DNA of 64,000 bases from positions 186,001 through 250,000 of the forward strand of contig NZ_SSOB01000003.1 of assembly GCF_004801405.1 (NCBI RefSeq), read 5' to 3'. The notes under the pieces were generated by a model, which was given only the letters and a program-made list of their open reading frames with translations, was not told where the DNA came from and searched no databases. Positions 20,736 through 30,067 of this stretch are shown in pieces (the first letter of the stretch is position 1; every line of letters begins with the position of its first letter). The DNA comes from Cohnella fermenti (GTDB lineage Bacteria; Bacillota; Bacilli; Paenibacillales; Paenibacillaceae). Both the position numbers and the translations under genes were made by a program.

Positions 20736-21680
20736 ATGTCTCAGAGACGGTTCGCCGGCGCAGAGCACGGAGCGGGCATGTCCGCATTAGGGCTGCTTGG
20801 GCTCTCCATTCTCAAGGGAGGGGCCGGCTGGCTGACGGGCAGCAAGGCTCTGCTCGCGGACGCTTGCCATTCGGCGGCGGATACGGCCGCGGCGACGACG
20901 GTATATCTGAAGATGAAGAGAGTCGGCCATGCTCCGCGGGCGATGCAGGACAAGCAGAAGCTGCCTGCGGAAGCGATCTACGGCATCGTGTTCTCCGCTC
21001 TAATGCTTGTCGGCGGGATCGAGATCGCACTCTCCTCCGTTCGCAAGATGGTGAGAGGGGTCAACGAAGCGCCGGGCTGGAGCGCCGTCGCGGTCATTAT
21101 TCTCGGCATCGTCGCCCGGGAGGGACTTGTTCGGTATCGCCGAAGATACGAATCGACTCTCGGCATGCGGGCGGATTCCGCCCGCGGGGAGAGCCGCTCC
21201 GACATCTTCGCTTCCCTGACCGCGCTAGTCGGCTCAGTAGGGGCAATGACCGGTGATATCGTGAACGTTCCGTCGCTTTATTTTCTCGATCCGGCTGCGG
21301 GTATCGTCATTGGCGTCTTCGTCATGAAGTCGGGCTATCAGCTTGTCCATGGGGTTATCCGCTCCACGGAGAGCGACAGCTTGAACGAGATGGATGTGCA
21401 GACGCTGCTCGAGGCGGCGCAGAGGGTGGATGGAGTCGTGGCGGTCGAGGACCTGCGGGCGAGAGAGCTCGGGCATTACATCATCGTCGACTTGACGATC
21501 CGGGTCAACCCGAGAATTACCGTCTTCGAAGGCCAGGACATCGCCCATCGGGTGAGGCGGCAACTGACCAAGCGATTCCTGCACGTCGCCGACGCGAACA
21601 TCCATGTGCAGCCGTTCGACCCCGGTTATCCGTACAAGTCCAATCACCAGGAAGAAGAATTGGGCGTATTCGTGCAATAG
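20736..21680 (+). CDS. cation diffusion facilitator (CDF) family transporter
   Basis: The 314-aa protein has about six transmembrane helices with the metal-site motif D-A-C-H-S-A-A-D-T in helix II and a C-terminal cytosolic ferredoxin-like domain of about 90 residues (V-D-G-V-V-A-V-E-D-L-R, then V-D-L-T-I-R-V). CDF proteins exchange Zn, Mn, Fe or related divalent cations for protons. GGGAGG precedes ATG 20736. The exact metal is unclear: helix II gives D-x-x-H-S-x-x-D, which does not settle Zn versus Mn by itself. Confidence 0.88.
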   Translation: MSQRRFAGAEHGAGMSALGLLGLSILKGGAGWLTGSKALLADACHSAADTAAATTVYLKMKRVGHAPRAMQDKQKLPAEAIYGIVFSALMLVGGIEIALSSVRKMVRGVNEAPGWSAVAVIILGIVAREGLVRYRRRYESTLGMRADSARGESRSDIFASLTALVGSVGAMTGDIVNVPSLYFLDPAAGIVIGVFVMKSGYQLVHGVIRSTESDSLNEMDVQTLLEAAQRVDGVVAVEDLRARELGHYIIVDLTIRVNPRITVFEGQDIAHRVRRQLTKRFLHVADANIHVQPFDPGYPYKSNHQEEELGVFVQ

Positions 21681-21702
21681 CGTTCCATAACGAAGGAAGG
21701 AA

Positions 21703-21779
21703 CAGCTCCGCCGATAAGCGGCCTGCCCTAAGAGGAAGCGAACGTCTTCCCGGGCCCGGGCCGGAAGTCGGCGGAGTTG
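21703..21779 (+). other. branched inverted repeat after the CDF gene
   Basis: The outer arms at 21703-21714 and 21768-21779 pair over 12 bp with one G-T wobble. An inner CTTCC/GGAAG hairpin lies at 21745-21765. No T-run follows. It may be a structured 3' end of the secDF-CDF transcript. Confidence 0.4.
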
Positions 21780-21819
21780 GTCTGTCTGGGCGCCTTGTCG
21801 CACGGGCGAGGGCCGATAT

Positions 21820-22040
21820 ATACGATATATCACATTCAGTGTCTTGGAACGCGGCGGATTTGCTGGTTTTATGCTAAAATTCACATTCGCGAGCCGAATT
21901 CCGGCCGCAATCACTACATATATGCTATAAATCACATAAAACGCTGCAAATCAGAGGGGCGACGGGCCAACGAATGCTATAAATCACATAAAACGCCTCA
22001 GTTCGTGCAGAAAGCAGGGGAACGAATGTGAGAAATAGCA
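21820..22040 (+). repeat. 51-nt periodic palindrome element, copy A (five units)
   Basis: Palindromic cores begin at 21820, 21871, 21922, 21973 and 22025, giving intervals of 51, 51, 51 and 52 nt. Cores are variants of ATGTGA-AAAA-TCACAT; three here have the left half ATGCTA and the last has right half TAGCAT. This is the only copy in the window with five units. It lies in the 584-bp CDF-recJ gap and is followed by a 21-bp tandem repeat. Confidence 0.85.
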
Positions 22041-22056
22041 TAAAAAGTGTTGGTCT

Positions 22057-22160
22057 GAGTGGATAAAGCGGCAATTCGAGCGGATGACGCGGCGACCCGA
22101 GTGGATAAAGCGGCGACCCGAGCGGATAAAGCGGCAATTCGAGCGGGCGGCCAGGCGGCG
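22057..22160 (+). repeat. 21-bp tandem repeat upstream of recJ
   Basis: Four units of 21 bp (22057-22140) alternate GAGTGGATAAAGCGG and GAGCGGATAAAGCGG starts with CAATTC or CGACCC ends, then a partial unit. In one frame they encode seven-residue repeats (R-A-D-K-A-A-I), and that frame (22059-22268) ends overlapping the recJ start by ATGA. It has no ribosome-binding site, so I do not call it a gene. Confidence 0.8.
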
Positions 22161-22264
22161 AGTGTTGAAGTTCGTTCGTCGGTTCGCGAACGGGAGCAAC
22201 GTGCGGGTGCCGTAAGAGAGTATGTTCTAGGCAAGACGGAGAGAAGGAAGAGGGGGCTTCAGGA

Positions 22265-24697
22265 ATGAGAAAATCGTACCGCTGGCTTCTGGGAGAGGTC
22301 GACGAACGGGAGGCGAAGGAGCTCTCTGCAGCGTTGAAGCTGCCTTCCCTGGTGGCGCGGCTGCTCGTCTCGCGAGGCTATCGGACGCCGGAGGCGGCGG
22401 AGACGCTCCTGCGCTCCGGCGAAGAGGAGTTCCACGACCCCTACTTGATGCGAGGCATGGAGGCTGCGGCGGAACGGATTCGAAGAGCGCTTGCGGATCG
22501 CGAGAAAATACGGGTGTACGGAGATTACGACGCCGACGGGGTCACGTCGACCGCGCTGATGATTCGCCTGCTCAGGCGGTTGGGCGGGGACTTCGACACG
22601 TACATCCCTCATCGCAGCCTGGAAGGCTACGGGATGAATCTGAAGGCGATCGATCTCGCGGCCGATGCCGGCGTGCGGTTGATCGTGACCGTCGACAACG
22701 GCATCAGCGCGGTGGAGCAGATTGCGTATGCGAAGGAACGCGGCATCGATGTCGTCGTGACGGACCACCACGAGCCGCCCGCCGTGCTGCCGGAAGCCGC
22801 TGTCGCGCTGGTCAATCCGAAGCAAGCGAACTGCGGCTACCCGTTCAAGGGACTCTCCGGAGCGGGAGTCGCCTTCAAGCTGGCGCATGCTTTGCTTGGC
22901 AAGCTCGAGCCAGCCTTCGCGGACGTCGCGGCGATCGGAACGGTGGCGGACCTTATGCCGCTGACGGGAGAGAACCGAGCGCTCGTCAAGCTCGGGCTAA
23001 GCCGGATGGTGAACGATCCGTCCGCCGGCATTCGCGCTTTGGCGGAAGTAAGCGGGACCGAATACGGCAAGCTGTCGAGCGGACGGATCGCATTCGGCCT
23101 GGCCCCGCGGCTTAATGCGGGCGGACGGCTGGAGCGGGCGGACGGAGCGGTGCAACTGCTCGTGACGGACAGCGATGACGAAGCGAGGGAGCTTAGCGAC
23201 AAGCTGAACGAGCTGAACAAGGAGCGGCAATTGCTCGTTGACGAGACGGCTCTGCAAGCCGAGGAGCTCTGGCAGGCGCAGATCGGGGAATGCGGAGGCG
23301 AGATGCCGGAAGCGATCGTGCTGGCGGGCGACGGCTGGAATGCCGGCATTGCCGGCCTCGTCGCCTCGAAGCTCGTGGAGCGGTACTACCGGCCGGCCGT
23401 CATTCTCGCCCACGATCCCGAGACCGGCAAGTGCAAAGGCTCCGCCCGCTCGATCGAAGGGTTTAACCTGTACGAGGCGCTGAGCGAATGCGCGGACCTG
23501 ATGGACCATTACGGCGGCCACGAAGCGGCGGCGGGAATGACGCTTGTCCGGGAGAACGTGAAGGAGCTCGGTATCCGCCTGTCTCGCCTGGCGAAGGAGA
23601 GAATAGCGGCAGAGGACTGGATTCCGAGCAAGAAGGCGGATCTCGTCTGCTCCGCGGAGGAGCTGACGCTGGAGACGGCCGAATGCTTAAAGCTGCTGGA
23701 GCCGTTCGGCAACGGCAATCCGACTCCGCGCCTTGTGCTTAGGGAGGCGGATATCGCGGACGCTCGGGCGCTCGGCAAGGAAGGCAACCATGTCCGGCTC
23801 GTCGCCGCTTGCCGCGGGCGCCGCATCGAGGCGGTCGGGTTCGGCATGGCGGACTCGCTCGACCTGCTCCGCTCGGGAACCGCGATGGATCTTCTCGGCG
23901 AGCTGACGGTCAACGAGTGGAACGGCAGCCGCCGTGTCCAATTCATGCTGCAGGATCTCAAGGCGAGCAAGCCTGCCGTTCGTGACATGCGGGGAGCGTC
24001 GCTGCGCGACCGCTTAAGCGATCTGCTCCGGGGCGGAGCGGTTCAGTTGGCCGTCTTCTGCCCGGCCGGAATAGAGCGGGGACTGCGGGAGCGCGCCGAA
24101 GCGGACGGGGGATTCGTGGCCGCTTATTCCGCCTTGGCCTCGGCGACCTCGGAGCTTGAGTGGCCGGGCGGGGAGGGAACCGGAGAGCCTGCGGCGAGCC
24201 GGGCTCCGGCGGCCGGGCATGGCGGCGCGGCCGGCTGGACGCTGGCGCTCGCCGGCTTGCCGGACACGCCGGAAGAAGCGGAAGCGCTGAGACGAACGAT
24301 CGCGCGCCACCGGGACCGGCTGGACGAGATCGTTCTCTTCGCGGGAGAGCACGGCGGCTCGGAGAGGAACGAAGCGTTCCCGGACCGGGAGCGGTTCGGG
24401 GACGTCTACAAGCTGTTCCGGAAGCAGGAGAGCTGGGTCGATGCCCCGGACGGGTTCCTGAGACGGGCGGCGGATTCGATGGGCTTGTCGCTTGCGGTCG
24501 TACGGATGATGCAGGAGGTGTTCCTTGAACTGGGCTTCCTCACATCGAATCGCTCGCAGATCGCCTGCGTTGCTTCGCCTCCGCGAAGAGGGCTGGAGCT
24601 GTCCGAGAGGTATCGGCGGTCGAAGGCGCAGGCCGAACTGGCTTCGCTGGCGCAACTGCCGGTTCGGGAGCTGAAGCGTTGGCTTCTGCGGGAGTAG
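22265..24697 (+). CDS. recJ: single-stranded-DNA-specific exonuclease RecJ
   Basis: RecJ degrades single-stranded DNA 5' to 3' in recombination and mismatch repair. The 810-aa protein has the DHH phosphoesterase motifs D-Y-D-A-D-G (87-92), D-N-G (motif II region, about 144-146) and D-H-H (167-169). A DHHA1 domain (G-G-H-E-A-A-A-G-M, about 418-426) and an OB-like domain follow. The C-terminal third is long and variable, with an Ala/Gly/Pro-rich linker, as in the Bacillus protein of similar length. ATG 22265 follows AGGGGG. Placement before apt and relA is conserved. Confidence 0.95.
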   Translation: MRKSYRWLLGEVDEREAKELSAALKLPSLVARLLVSRGYRTPEAAETLLRSGEEEFHDPYLMRGMEAAAERIRRALADREKIRVYGDYDADGVTSTALMIRLLRRLGGDFDTYIPHRSLEGYGMNLKAIDLAADAGVRLIVTVDNGISAVEQIAYAKERGIDVVVTDHHEPPAVLPEAAVALVNPKQANCGYPFKGLSGAGVAFKLAHALLGKLEPAFADVAAIGTVADLMPLTGENRALVKLGLSRMVNDPSAGIRALAEVSGTEYGKLSSGRIAFGLAPRLNAGGRLERADGAVQLLVTDSDDEARELSDKLNELNKERQLLVDETALQAEELWQAQIGECGGEMPEAIVLAGDGWNAGIAGLVASKLVERYYRPAVILAHDPETGKCKGSARSIEGFNLYEALSECADLMDHYGGHEAAAGMTLVRENVKELGIRLSRLAKERIAAEDWIPSKKADLVCSAEELTLETAECLKLLEPFGNGNPTPRLVLREADIADARALGKEGNHVRLVAACRGRRIEAVGFGMADSLDLLRSGTAMDLLGELTVNEWNGSRRVQFMLQDLKASKPAVRDMRGASLRDRLSDLLRGGAVQLAVFCPAGIERGLRERAEADGGFVAAYSALASATSELEWPGGEGTGEPAASRAPAAGHGGAAGWTLALAGLPDTPEEAEALRRTIARHRDRLDEIVLFAGEHGGSERNEAFPDRERFGDVYKLFRKQESWVDAPDGFLRRAADSMGLSLAVVRMMQEVFLELGFLTSNRSQIACVASPPRRGLELSERYRRSKAQAELASLAQLPVRELKRWLLRE

Positions 24698-24777
24698 GCG
24701 GGCTTGCGCAATAGCTATCGGCCAGACGGATGTGTATAATTCTATTCATGATAAGAACGGAAGGAGATGTGCGAAGC

Positions 24778-25290
24778 ATGGACTTCAAAGAATACATCCG
24801 CGTTATTCCGGACTTCCCGCAGCCGGGAATCCGATTCAAGGATATTACGACCTTGCTGAAGGACGGCAAGGCGTATCAAGCGGCGATCGATTCGCTGAAG
24901 GAACTCGTCGCGGACCTGAAGATCGACGTGGTGGCGGGGCCCGAAGCACGCGGCTTCGTCATCGGAGCACCGCTCGCACTTGCGCTCGGCGTCGGCTTCG
25001 TCCCGATCCGCAAGAGCGGCAAGCTTCCCGGCGAGACGATCGAAGCGAGCTACGATCTCGAGTACGGCAAGGACAAGCTCGCCGTCCATAAGGATGCGAT
25101 CGCTCCGGGGCAGCGCGTCCTGATTGCGGACGATCTTCTCGCCACGGGCGGCACGATCGCTACCGCTTCGCAACTGGTCCGCCAGCTCGGCGGCGAGATC
25201 GTCGGGGCGGCCTTCCTGATCGAGCTCGGCTATCTGGACGGCCGCGCGAAGCTGACGGATATCGAGACCCGCTCTCTCGTGCAATATTAA
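24778..25290 (+). CDS. apt: adenine phosphoribosyltransferase
   Basis: Apt converts adenine plus PRPP to AMP in purine salvage. The 170-aa protein begins [14 protein letters not shown] and carries the PRPP-binding loop [13 protein letters not shown] at 114-126. AAGGAG about 11 nt upstream supports ATG 24778 over an in-frame ATG at 24730. A TATAAT at 24735-24740 may be its own -10, but no convincing -35 is seen. In Bacillus relA follows directly; here a transporter operon intervenes. Confidence 0.95.
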   Translation: MDFKEYIRVIPDFPQPGIRFKDITTLLKDGKAYQAAIDSLKELVADLKIDVVAGPEARGFVIGAPLALALGVGFVPIRKSGKLPGETIEASYDLEYGKDKLAVHKDAIAPGQRVLIADDLLATGGTIATASQLVRQLGGEIVGAAFLIELGYLDGRAKLTDIETRSLVQY

Positions 25291-25302
25291 CGAACGGATG
25301 CA

Positions 25303-25351
25303 AGCCCTCCTCTTCGGTTCCGATGATCGGACCGGAAGGAGGGCTTTTTTT
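25303..25351 (+). terminator. intrinsic terminator after apt
   Basis: AGCCCTCCT (25303-25311) pairs with AGGAGGGCT, with further pairing inside (TTCGGTTCCGAT against ATCGGACCGGA), and is followed by about seven T residues. Confidence 0.92.
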
Positions 25352-25459
25352 GCTGTTTCCGTCTTTTGTTGGCCTATCGGTAGGGGGATCAATGTTCCTA
25401 GAATAAGGTAGCCGCTAAAGCCCGCGAAGCCGCCGAATCTCGCCGGAGATCAGGAATTT

Positions 25460-25630
25460 ATGCGGAAAATCACATTCGTGCAGCTCGATAGCGGGCAGTT
25501 TGGGCCATTATATGTGAAAAATCACATTCATGGAGAAGATTCCGGCCCGAATTGCCGGATGTATGCTAAAAATCATATAAAACACCTGGAGTCACCCCGA
25601 ATCCGGGCCAGCGAATGTGAAAAACCACAT
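25460..25630 (+). repeat. 51-nt periodic palindrome element, copy B (four units)
   Basis: Cores begin at 25460, 25512, 25563 and 25615 (intervals 52, 51, 52). The second core is a perfect ATGTGA-AAAA-TCACAT. The central spacer contains a perfect hairpin, TCCGGC (25541-25546) with GCCGGA (25554-25559). It lies between the apt terminator and the efflux operon. A spurious 130-codon frame runs through it. Confidence 0.87.
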
Positions 25631-25706
25631 AAAATCGCAAAGGTCATTGGATCGGGGGCGAATAGTATGGTCAGCGAAGCTCGGGGGGATGGCGGAGGAA
25701 TGGGGA

Positions 25707-25771
25707 AGATGAAGATGAAGATGAAGATGAAGATAAAGATAAAGATGAAGAGGAAGAGGAAGATGAAGAGA
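25707..25771 (+). repeat. purine-rich GATGAA hexanucleotide repeat
   Basis: A run of about eleven GATGAA-type hexamers with some ATAAAG and AGGAAG variants lies downstream of repeat element B. It is strictly purine plus T on the plus strand. No gene is supported here. Confidence 0.8.
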
Positions 25772-25944
25772 AGGGCAGGGAGAGAGCGCGCGGAGGTAAG
25801 GAATTCGCCCGAATCCCCTTCGTCTGGATCCCCCGTTTTCATGTGGGCTTAAGCTGGAATTCATCGTCCGTTCATTTAGGAGTGATAGTATTCAGTTAAT
25901 ATTTTCTACATAGTTTGGATTTGATATTGGGAGGCTCACGAGGA

Positions 25945-27498
25945 ATGAAGAAGAAGCGCATCAGAAAGATAATCAATTGGGTCCTCATCGTTTGTGTTCT
26001 CGGCGCTGCGGGCGGCGCAGGCTACTGGTACTACACGAAGGATGACACGGTAGCCGCGGCGCAGACCTTCCAGCAATCCCGCGTCACCAAGGGGACGATT
26101 ACCAATGGCGTATCCGGCTCCGGTTCGGTCGCCGTCAGCGAGACCGAGGATGCGATTGTGTCCGAAGCGGGGACGGTCAGCACGGTAACCGTCGAAGAAG
26201 GCGATGTCGTCAAGAAAGGCGACGTCTTGGCCACCTTCGAAGGCGAGGATGTGACCCTGTCGCTGAACAAAGCCAAGCTGAGCTTGCAGCAGCAGGAGAT
26301 GACGCTCGAGCAGGCGCAGACGAAGTGGAAGAACCTGAAGATCTCGGGCGGCAGCGAAGAAGAGATCGCCTCCGCGGAGATGAGCATCAAGTCGGCTCAG
26401 CTCAACATCGAGCAGACGAAGCTGGAGATTCAGGATTATCAGGAGAAGGCCGAAGCTCCGGACCCGATTGTGGCGCCGATCGACGGCACGGTTACGAACG
26501 TGGACATCAAGGCCGGTGACGATGTGTCGGCGCGTCTGACTGCTTTTACGCTTGTTAACTACGACAAGCTGGAAGTGACGATCTCGGCCGACGAGCTCGA
26601 CATTACCAAGCTGAAGGTCGGACAAGAGGCCGACGTCTCGATTGAAGCTCTCTCCGGGCAAGAGATTACCGGCACGGTGACTGAGATATCCAAGAACGGG
26701 AGCTCTTCGAACGGGGTGGCGACGTTCCCTGTCATTGTCACGCTGAACGATATCGAGAACGTGCTGCCGGGCATGTCGGCGGACATCACGATCATTATCG
26801 AGCAGAAGACGGACGCGCTTATCGTCTCCGTCGACGCGGTGGAATCGATCGGCGGCAAGTACTTCGTTCGCGTGCCGAACGACGGCACGAGCAGCACAAC
26901 GGGCACGGGCAGCGGAGCGGCTTCCGGCGGCGCAGCTTCCGGTGGAACGGCTTCCGAAGGCAGCGGCGAAGCGGCGCCGAGCGGAGCGCCGGCGGACGGG
27001 GCAATGCCAAGCGGCGCACCGGAGGGCTACGATCCGGAGAACATGCCGGAGGGCTTCGACCCGAGCCAGATGGCTAACGGAGGCCAGGACGGCCAATCCG
27101 GTGCGTCCGGTCAAAGCGGGCAATCCGGCAGCCGCGGTCAAGGCGGATACGGCGGCTTCGGCGGCGGCCAGGGCGGCGGACGTCAAGGCGGAATGACCGG
27201 CACGTCAAATCAATCGAGCAGCAGCGAATTCACGATGCAGGAGATCACGGTCGGCATTACGACGGATTCGCAAGTCGAAGTTCTGACCGGTCTGAGCGAA
27301 GGCGATACGGTTCTGATTCCGGTTATCGTCAGCACATCCACCACAACGACCCAGATGGGCGGCATGATGGGCGGCATGGGCGGTATGGGCGGAGACTTCG
27401 GCGGAGGCGGCAACTTCGGAGGCGGAGGCGGCTTCAGCGGAGGCGGCGGAGGTGGAGGCACGACCCGCGCCAGCTTCGGTGGAGGAGGCGGACGCTAA
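25945..27498 (+). CDS. HlyD/MacA-type efflux periplasmic-adaptor-like subunit
   Basis: The 517-aa membrane-anchored protein has an N-terminal helix (W-V-L-I-V-C-V-L-G-A-A-G-G-A-G-Y-W), a biotinyl-lipoyl-like half (V-V-K-K-G-D-V-L-A-T-F-E-G), a coiled coil rich in Gln/Glu, the second lipoyl half (A-P-I-D-G-T-V-T-N-V-D-I-K-A-G) and a beta-barrel. Unusually, a Gly/Ser/Ala-rich insert of about 110 residues (about 320-430) and a C-terminal tail of Gly-Gly-Phe and Met-Gly-Gly repeats surround the last domain. The start ATG 25945 has GGGAGG 11 nt upstream. The stop overlaps the next ATG (TAATG). It is probably the adaptor of the MacB-like exporter encoded next. Confidence 0.87.
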   Translation: MKKKRIRKIINWVLIVCVLGAAGGAGYWYYTKDDTVAAAQTFQQSRVTKGTITNGVSGSGSVAVSETEDAIVSEAGTVSTVTVEEGDVVKKGDVLATFEGEDVTLSLNKAKLSLQQQEMTLEQAQTKWKNLKISGGSEEEIASAEMSIKSAQLNIEQTKLEIQDYQEKAEAPDPIVAPIDGTVTNVDIKAGDDVSARLTAFTLVNYDKLEVTISADELDITKLKVGQEADVSIEALSGQEITGTVTEISKNGSSSNGVATFPVIVTLNDIENVLPGMSADITIIIEQKTDALIVSVDAVESIGGKYFVRVPNDGTSSTTGTGSGAASGGAASGGTASEGSGEAAPSGAPADGAMPSGAPEGYDPENMPEGFDPSQMANGGQDGQSGASGQSGQSGSRGQGGYGGFGGGQGGGRQGGMTGTSNQSSSSEFTMQEITVGITTDSQVEVLTGLSEGDTVLIPVIVSTSTTTTQMGGMMGGMGGMGGDFGGGGNFGGGGGFSGGGGGGGTTRASFGGGGGR

Positions 27499-28202
27499 TG
27501 AGCAGCCAAGAACAAGCTCCGCTGATTAGACTCGAGAATATTTACAAGCAATACACGCTTGCCGGAGAGACGTTCAACGCGCTCGACGGAATCGACCTTA
27601 CGGTCTACCACGGCGACTTCATGGCGATCATCGGGCCGTCCGGCTCCGGGAAGTCGACCTTGATGAACGTGCTTGGCTGCCTCGATCAGCCGACAAGCGG
27701 CAAGTACTTCCTTGATGGCAAGGAGGTCGAGGAATTGAGCGAAGGGAAGCTGGCGGCGATTCGCAATACGAAGATCGGATTCATTTTCCAGAGCTTCCAT
27801 CTGCTGCCGAAGCTGCGAGCTGTCGATAACGTCGAGCTGCCTCTTGTCTATCGCGGGCTGTCTTCAAGCGAACGCCGGGCGAGGGCGAAGGAGGCGCTGA
27901 CGAAGGTCGGCCTCGGGGAGAAAATGTTCCATATTCCGAATCAGTTATCCGGCGGGCAGCAGCAGCGTGTGGCGATTGCGCGGGCATTGGCGGGGATTCC
28001 CCCGCTTCTGCTCGCCGACGAGCCGACCGGGGCGCTCGACAGCAAGACGAGTCGTGACGTTATGGGATTGCTCAAGGAGTTGAACGCGGAAGGCAACACG
28101 ATCGTCATCATCACCCACGATCCTAACGTAGCCGCGCAGGCGAAGCGTGTCGTCCGCATCCAGGACGGGAAATTGACCGAGGAAAGGACTGAAGCATCGT
28201 GA
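27498..28202 (+). CDS. MacB/LolD-type ABC transporter ATP-binding protein
   Basis: The 234-aa ATPase has Walker A G-P-S-G-S-G-K-S (46-53), signature L-S-G-G-Q-Q-Q-R, Walker B L-L-L-A-D-E-P with T-G-A-L-D, and an H-loop I-I-T-H-D. The sequence class is that of antimicrobial-peptide or macrolide exporters that pair with a MacB-type permease. It overlaps both neighbours by 1-4 nt, so the three proteins are translationally coupled. Confidence 0.93.
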   Translation: MSSQEQAPLIRLENIYKQYTLAGETFNALDGIDLTVYHGDFMAIIGPSGSGKSTLMNVLGCLDQPTSGKYFLDGKEVEELSEGKLAAIRNTKIGFIFQSFHLLPKLRAVDNVELPLVYRGLSSSERRARAKEALTKVGLGEKMFHIPNQLSGGQQQRVAIARALAGIPPLLLADEPTGALDSKTSRDVMGLLKELNAEGNTIVIITHDPNVAAQAKRVVRIQDGKLTEERTEAS

Positions 28203-29365
28203 AGTTATCCCAAGGTGTCAAGATGGCTTGGCACAGCGTAAGCTCTCAGAAGATGAGAACTTTGCTCACGGTGCTTGGTATTATGATCGGCGTTGCCTCC
28301 GTTACGATCATGGTCGCGATCGGGAACGGGACGGCGGAGCAGGTCAAGAGCCAGATGCAAGGGCTCGGCACGAACATGCTGACGGCGAACGTTGTCGGCC
28401 GCGGCGCCGTGACGAGCATTACCCTGGCGGACGCGGAATCGCTGACGGACATCGATGGCGTTGAAGCCTATGCGCCCGTGATCTCAAGCAACGTGACCGC
28501 GAAGTACAAGACGACGACGTACAGCGCTTCGGTTCAGGCGACCACGCCGGATTTCGCCGAAGTACGGGACTACACGGTCGCTCAAGGTCGATTCATTAAA
28601 GAGATCGACGGGGAGTTCTCCCAGAAGGTTGCCGTTATCGGTTCGGAAGTCGCCGAGGAATTGTCCATCGACGATCCGGTCGGCCAGAAGATCAGCTTAA
28701 ACGGCAGTTTGTACAAGATCATCGGCGTGTTGGAGTCAAAGGGCTCGACCACGACCGGCTCCAGCGACAACGTCGTCATCATTCCGATCCAGACTGCGCG
28801 CGTGGCGCTCAAGACGGATGCGATCCGCACGATCTACGTGCAGGTCGAGAGCAGCGAGAAGGTCGACTTCGTCCAGACGATGCTCGAATTCAACCTGCAG
28901 ACGTTTTTCCGCAACGACGAGAACTCGTATACGGTGTTCAACCAGGCGGACCTGCTCGCGACGATCACGGAGGTATCGACCTCCATGTCCACGATGCTGA
29001 CGTACGTCGCGGCGATCTCCCTGCTCGTCGGCGGGATCGGCATCATGAACATGATGCTGACCTCGGTGTCCGAGAGGACAAGGGAGATCGGAATCCGGAA
29101 GTCGCTCGGCGCCAAGCAGCGGGACATTCTGTTCCAATTCCTGGTCGAGGCTGCGATGATCGGAGGGCTCGGCGGGCTGGTCGGCGTTGTCGTCGGCGCC
29201 AGCGGCTCCAACTTCGCAGGGAAGCTGATGGACTCGCCGGCATCGCCTTCGGTTAATATTATGGTATTGGCGTTGCTGTTCTCGATGGGCGTCGGCGTGC
29301 TGTTCGGCTTCCTGCCGGCCCGCCGGGCCTCGAGATTGAATCCGGTAGACGCGTTGAGACAATAA
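28199..29365 (+). CDS. MacB-like ABC transporter permease (FtsX domain)
   Basis: The 388-aa protein has an N-terminal helix with R-T-L-L-T-V-L-G-I-M-I-G-V-A, a long extracytoplasmic MacB_PCD domain (about 50-240) and three C-terminal FtsX helices including G-G-I-G-I-M-N-M-M-L-T-S-V-S-E-R-T-R-E-I-G. MacB systems act as mechanotransmission pumps for peptides, antibiotics or lipids. It starts at GTG 28199 inside the ATPase stop. The substrate is not deducible. Confidence 0.92.
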   Translation: MKLSQGVKMAWHSVSSQKMRTLLTVLGIMIGVASVTIMVAIGNGTAEQVKSQMQGLGTNMLTANVVGRGAVTSITLADAESLTDIDGVEAYAPVISSNVTAKYKTTTYSASVQATTPDFAEVRDYTVAQGRFIKEIDGEFSQKVAVIGSEVAEELSIDDPVGQKISLNGSLYKIIGVLESKGSTTTGSSDNVVIIPIQTARVALKTDAIRTIYVQVESSEKVDFVQTMLEFNLQTFFRNDENSYTVFNQADLLATITEVSTSMSTMLTYVAAISLLVGGIGIMNMMLTSVSERTREIGIRKSLGAKQRDILFQFLVEAAMIGGLGGLVGVVVGASGSNFAGKLMDSPASPSVNIMVLALLFSMGVGVLFGFLPARRASRLNPVDALRQ

Positions 29366-29383
29366 GAAGGAGTGCAGCCCGAT

Positions 29384-30067
29384 ATGGCCATCGCCAATAT
29401 TCTCATCATCGAAGACGATCCTTATATCAGCGAGCTTATCGGACTGTACCTGGGGCGCGAGGGCTTCTCGTTCTCCGTCGCGGCGAACGGGGAGGAAGGC
29501 ATCGCGCTCTTCCTCTCCGAGCTGCCGGAACTCGTCATCCTCGATCTGATGCTTCCGGGCCTCGACGGGTTCGCGGTGTGCAAGAAGATCCGGTCCGAGC
29601 GATCGACGCCGATCATCATTCTGACGGGCAAGGGCGAGAGCTACGACAAGCTGAAGGGCTTCGAGCTCGGAGCGGACGATTACATGGTGAAGCCGTTCGA
29701 CCCGAAGGAACTGCTGGCCCGGATCAAGGCGGTCATGAAGCGGCTGAAGCCGGGCTTCGCCCGGGAGCCGGTGCGGTATGCGGACCTCGTGATCGACCTG
29801 GACCGTTACATCGTGCAGTGCGGGGGCGCGGAGCTGACGCTGCCGCCGAAGGAGATGGAGCTGCTGCACACGCTCGCCACGATGCCGAACCGGGTGCTGA
29901 CGCGAGAGCAATTGCTCGATCGGGTATGGGGCTACGACTTCGAAGGGGACCCGCGGACGGTGGACGTTCATATTAAACGAATCAGGGAGAAAATCGGGTC
30001 GACGCCGAATTACCGGATCGAGACGATAAGAGGAGTCGGCTACAAGTTCGAGGTGGGCGGAGCATGA
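29384..30067 (+). CDS. OmpR/PhoB-family response regulator
   Basis: The 227-aa protein has a receiver domain with E-D-D near the start, phospho-acceptor D54 (I-L-D-L-M-L-P-G) and the K of M-V-K-P-F. A winged-helix output domain follows, with R-T-V-D-V-H-I-K-R-I-R-E-K-I and G-V-G-Y-K-F. AAGGAG (29367-29372) supports ATG 29384 over GTG 29372. It overlaps the kinase by ATGA. Its place directly after the exporter genes suggests it controls them, as in envelope-stress or peptide-sensing modules. Confidence 0.93.
   Translation: MAIANILIIEDDPYISELIGLYLGREGFSFSVAANGEEGIALFLSELPELVILDLMLPGLDGFAVCKKIRSERSTPIIILTGKGESYDKLKGFELGADDYMVKPFDPKELLARIKAVMKRLKPGFAREPVRYADLVIDLDRYIVQCGGAELTLPPKEMELLHTLATMPNRVLTREQLLDRVWGYDFEGDPRTVDVHIKRIREKIGSTPNYRIETIRGVGYKFEVGGA

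Noticed and set aside
21820..22040. CRISPR array
   Set aside because: Regular spacing was suggestive, but the cores are only 16 nt and variable, spacers are homologous between loci, and no cas genes are present.
25460..25852. Protein-coding frames through the repeat elements (Y-V-K-N-H-I-like peptide repeats)
   Set aside because: Spacings of 51 and 52 nt alternate, so the frame shifts between units; copy D has stops; differences are not biased to third positions.
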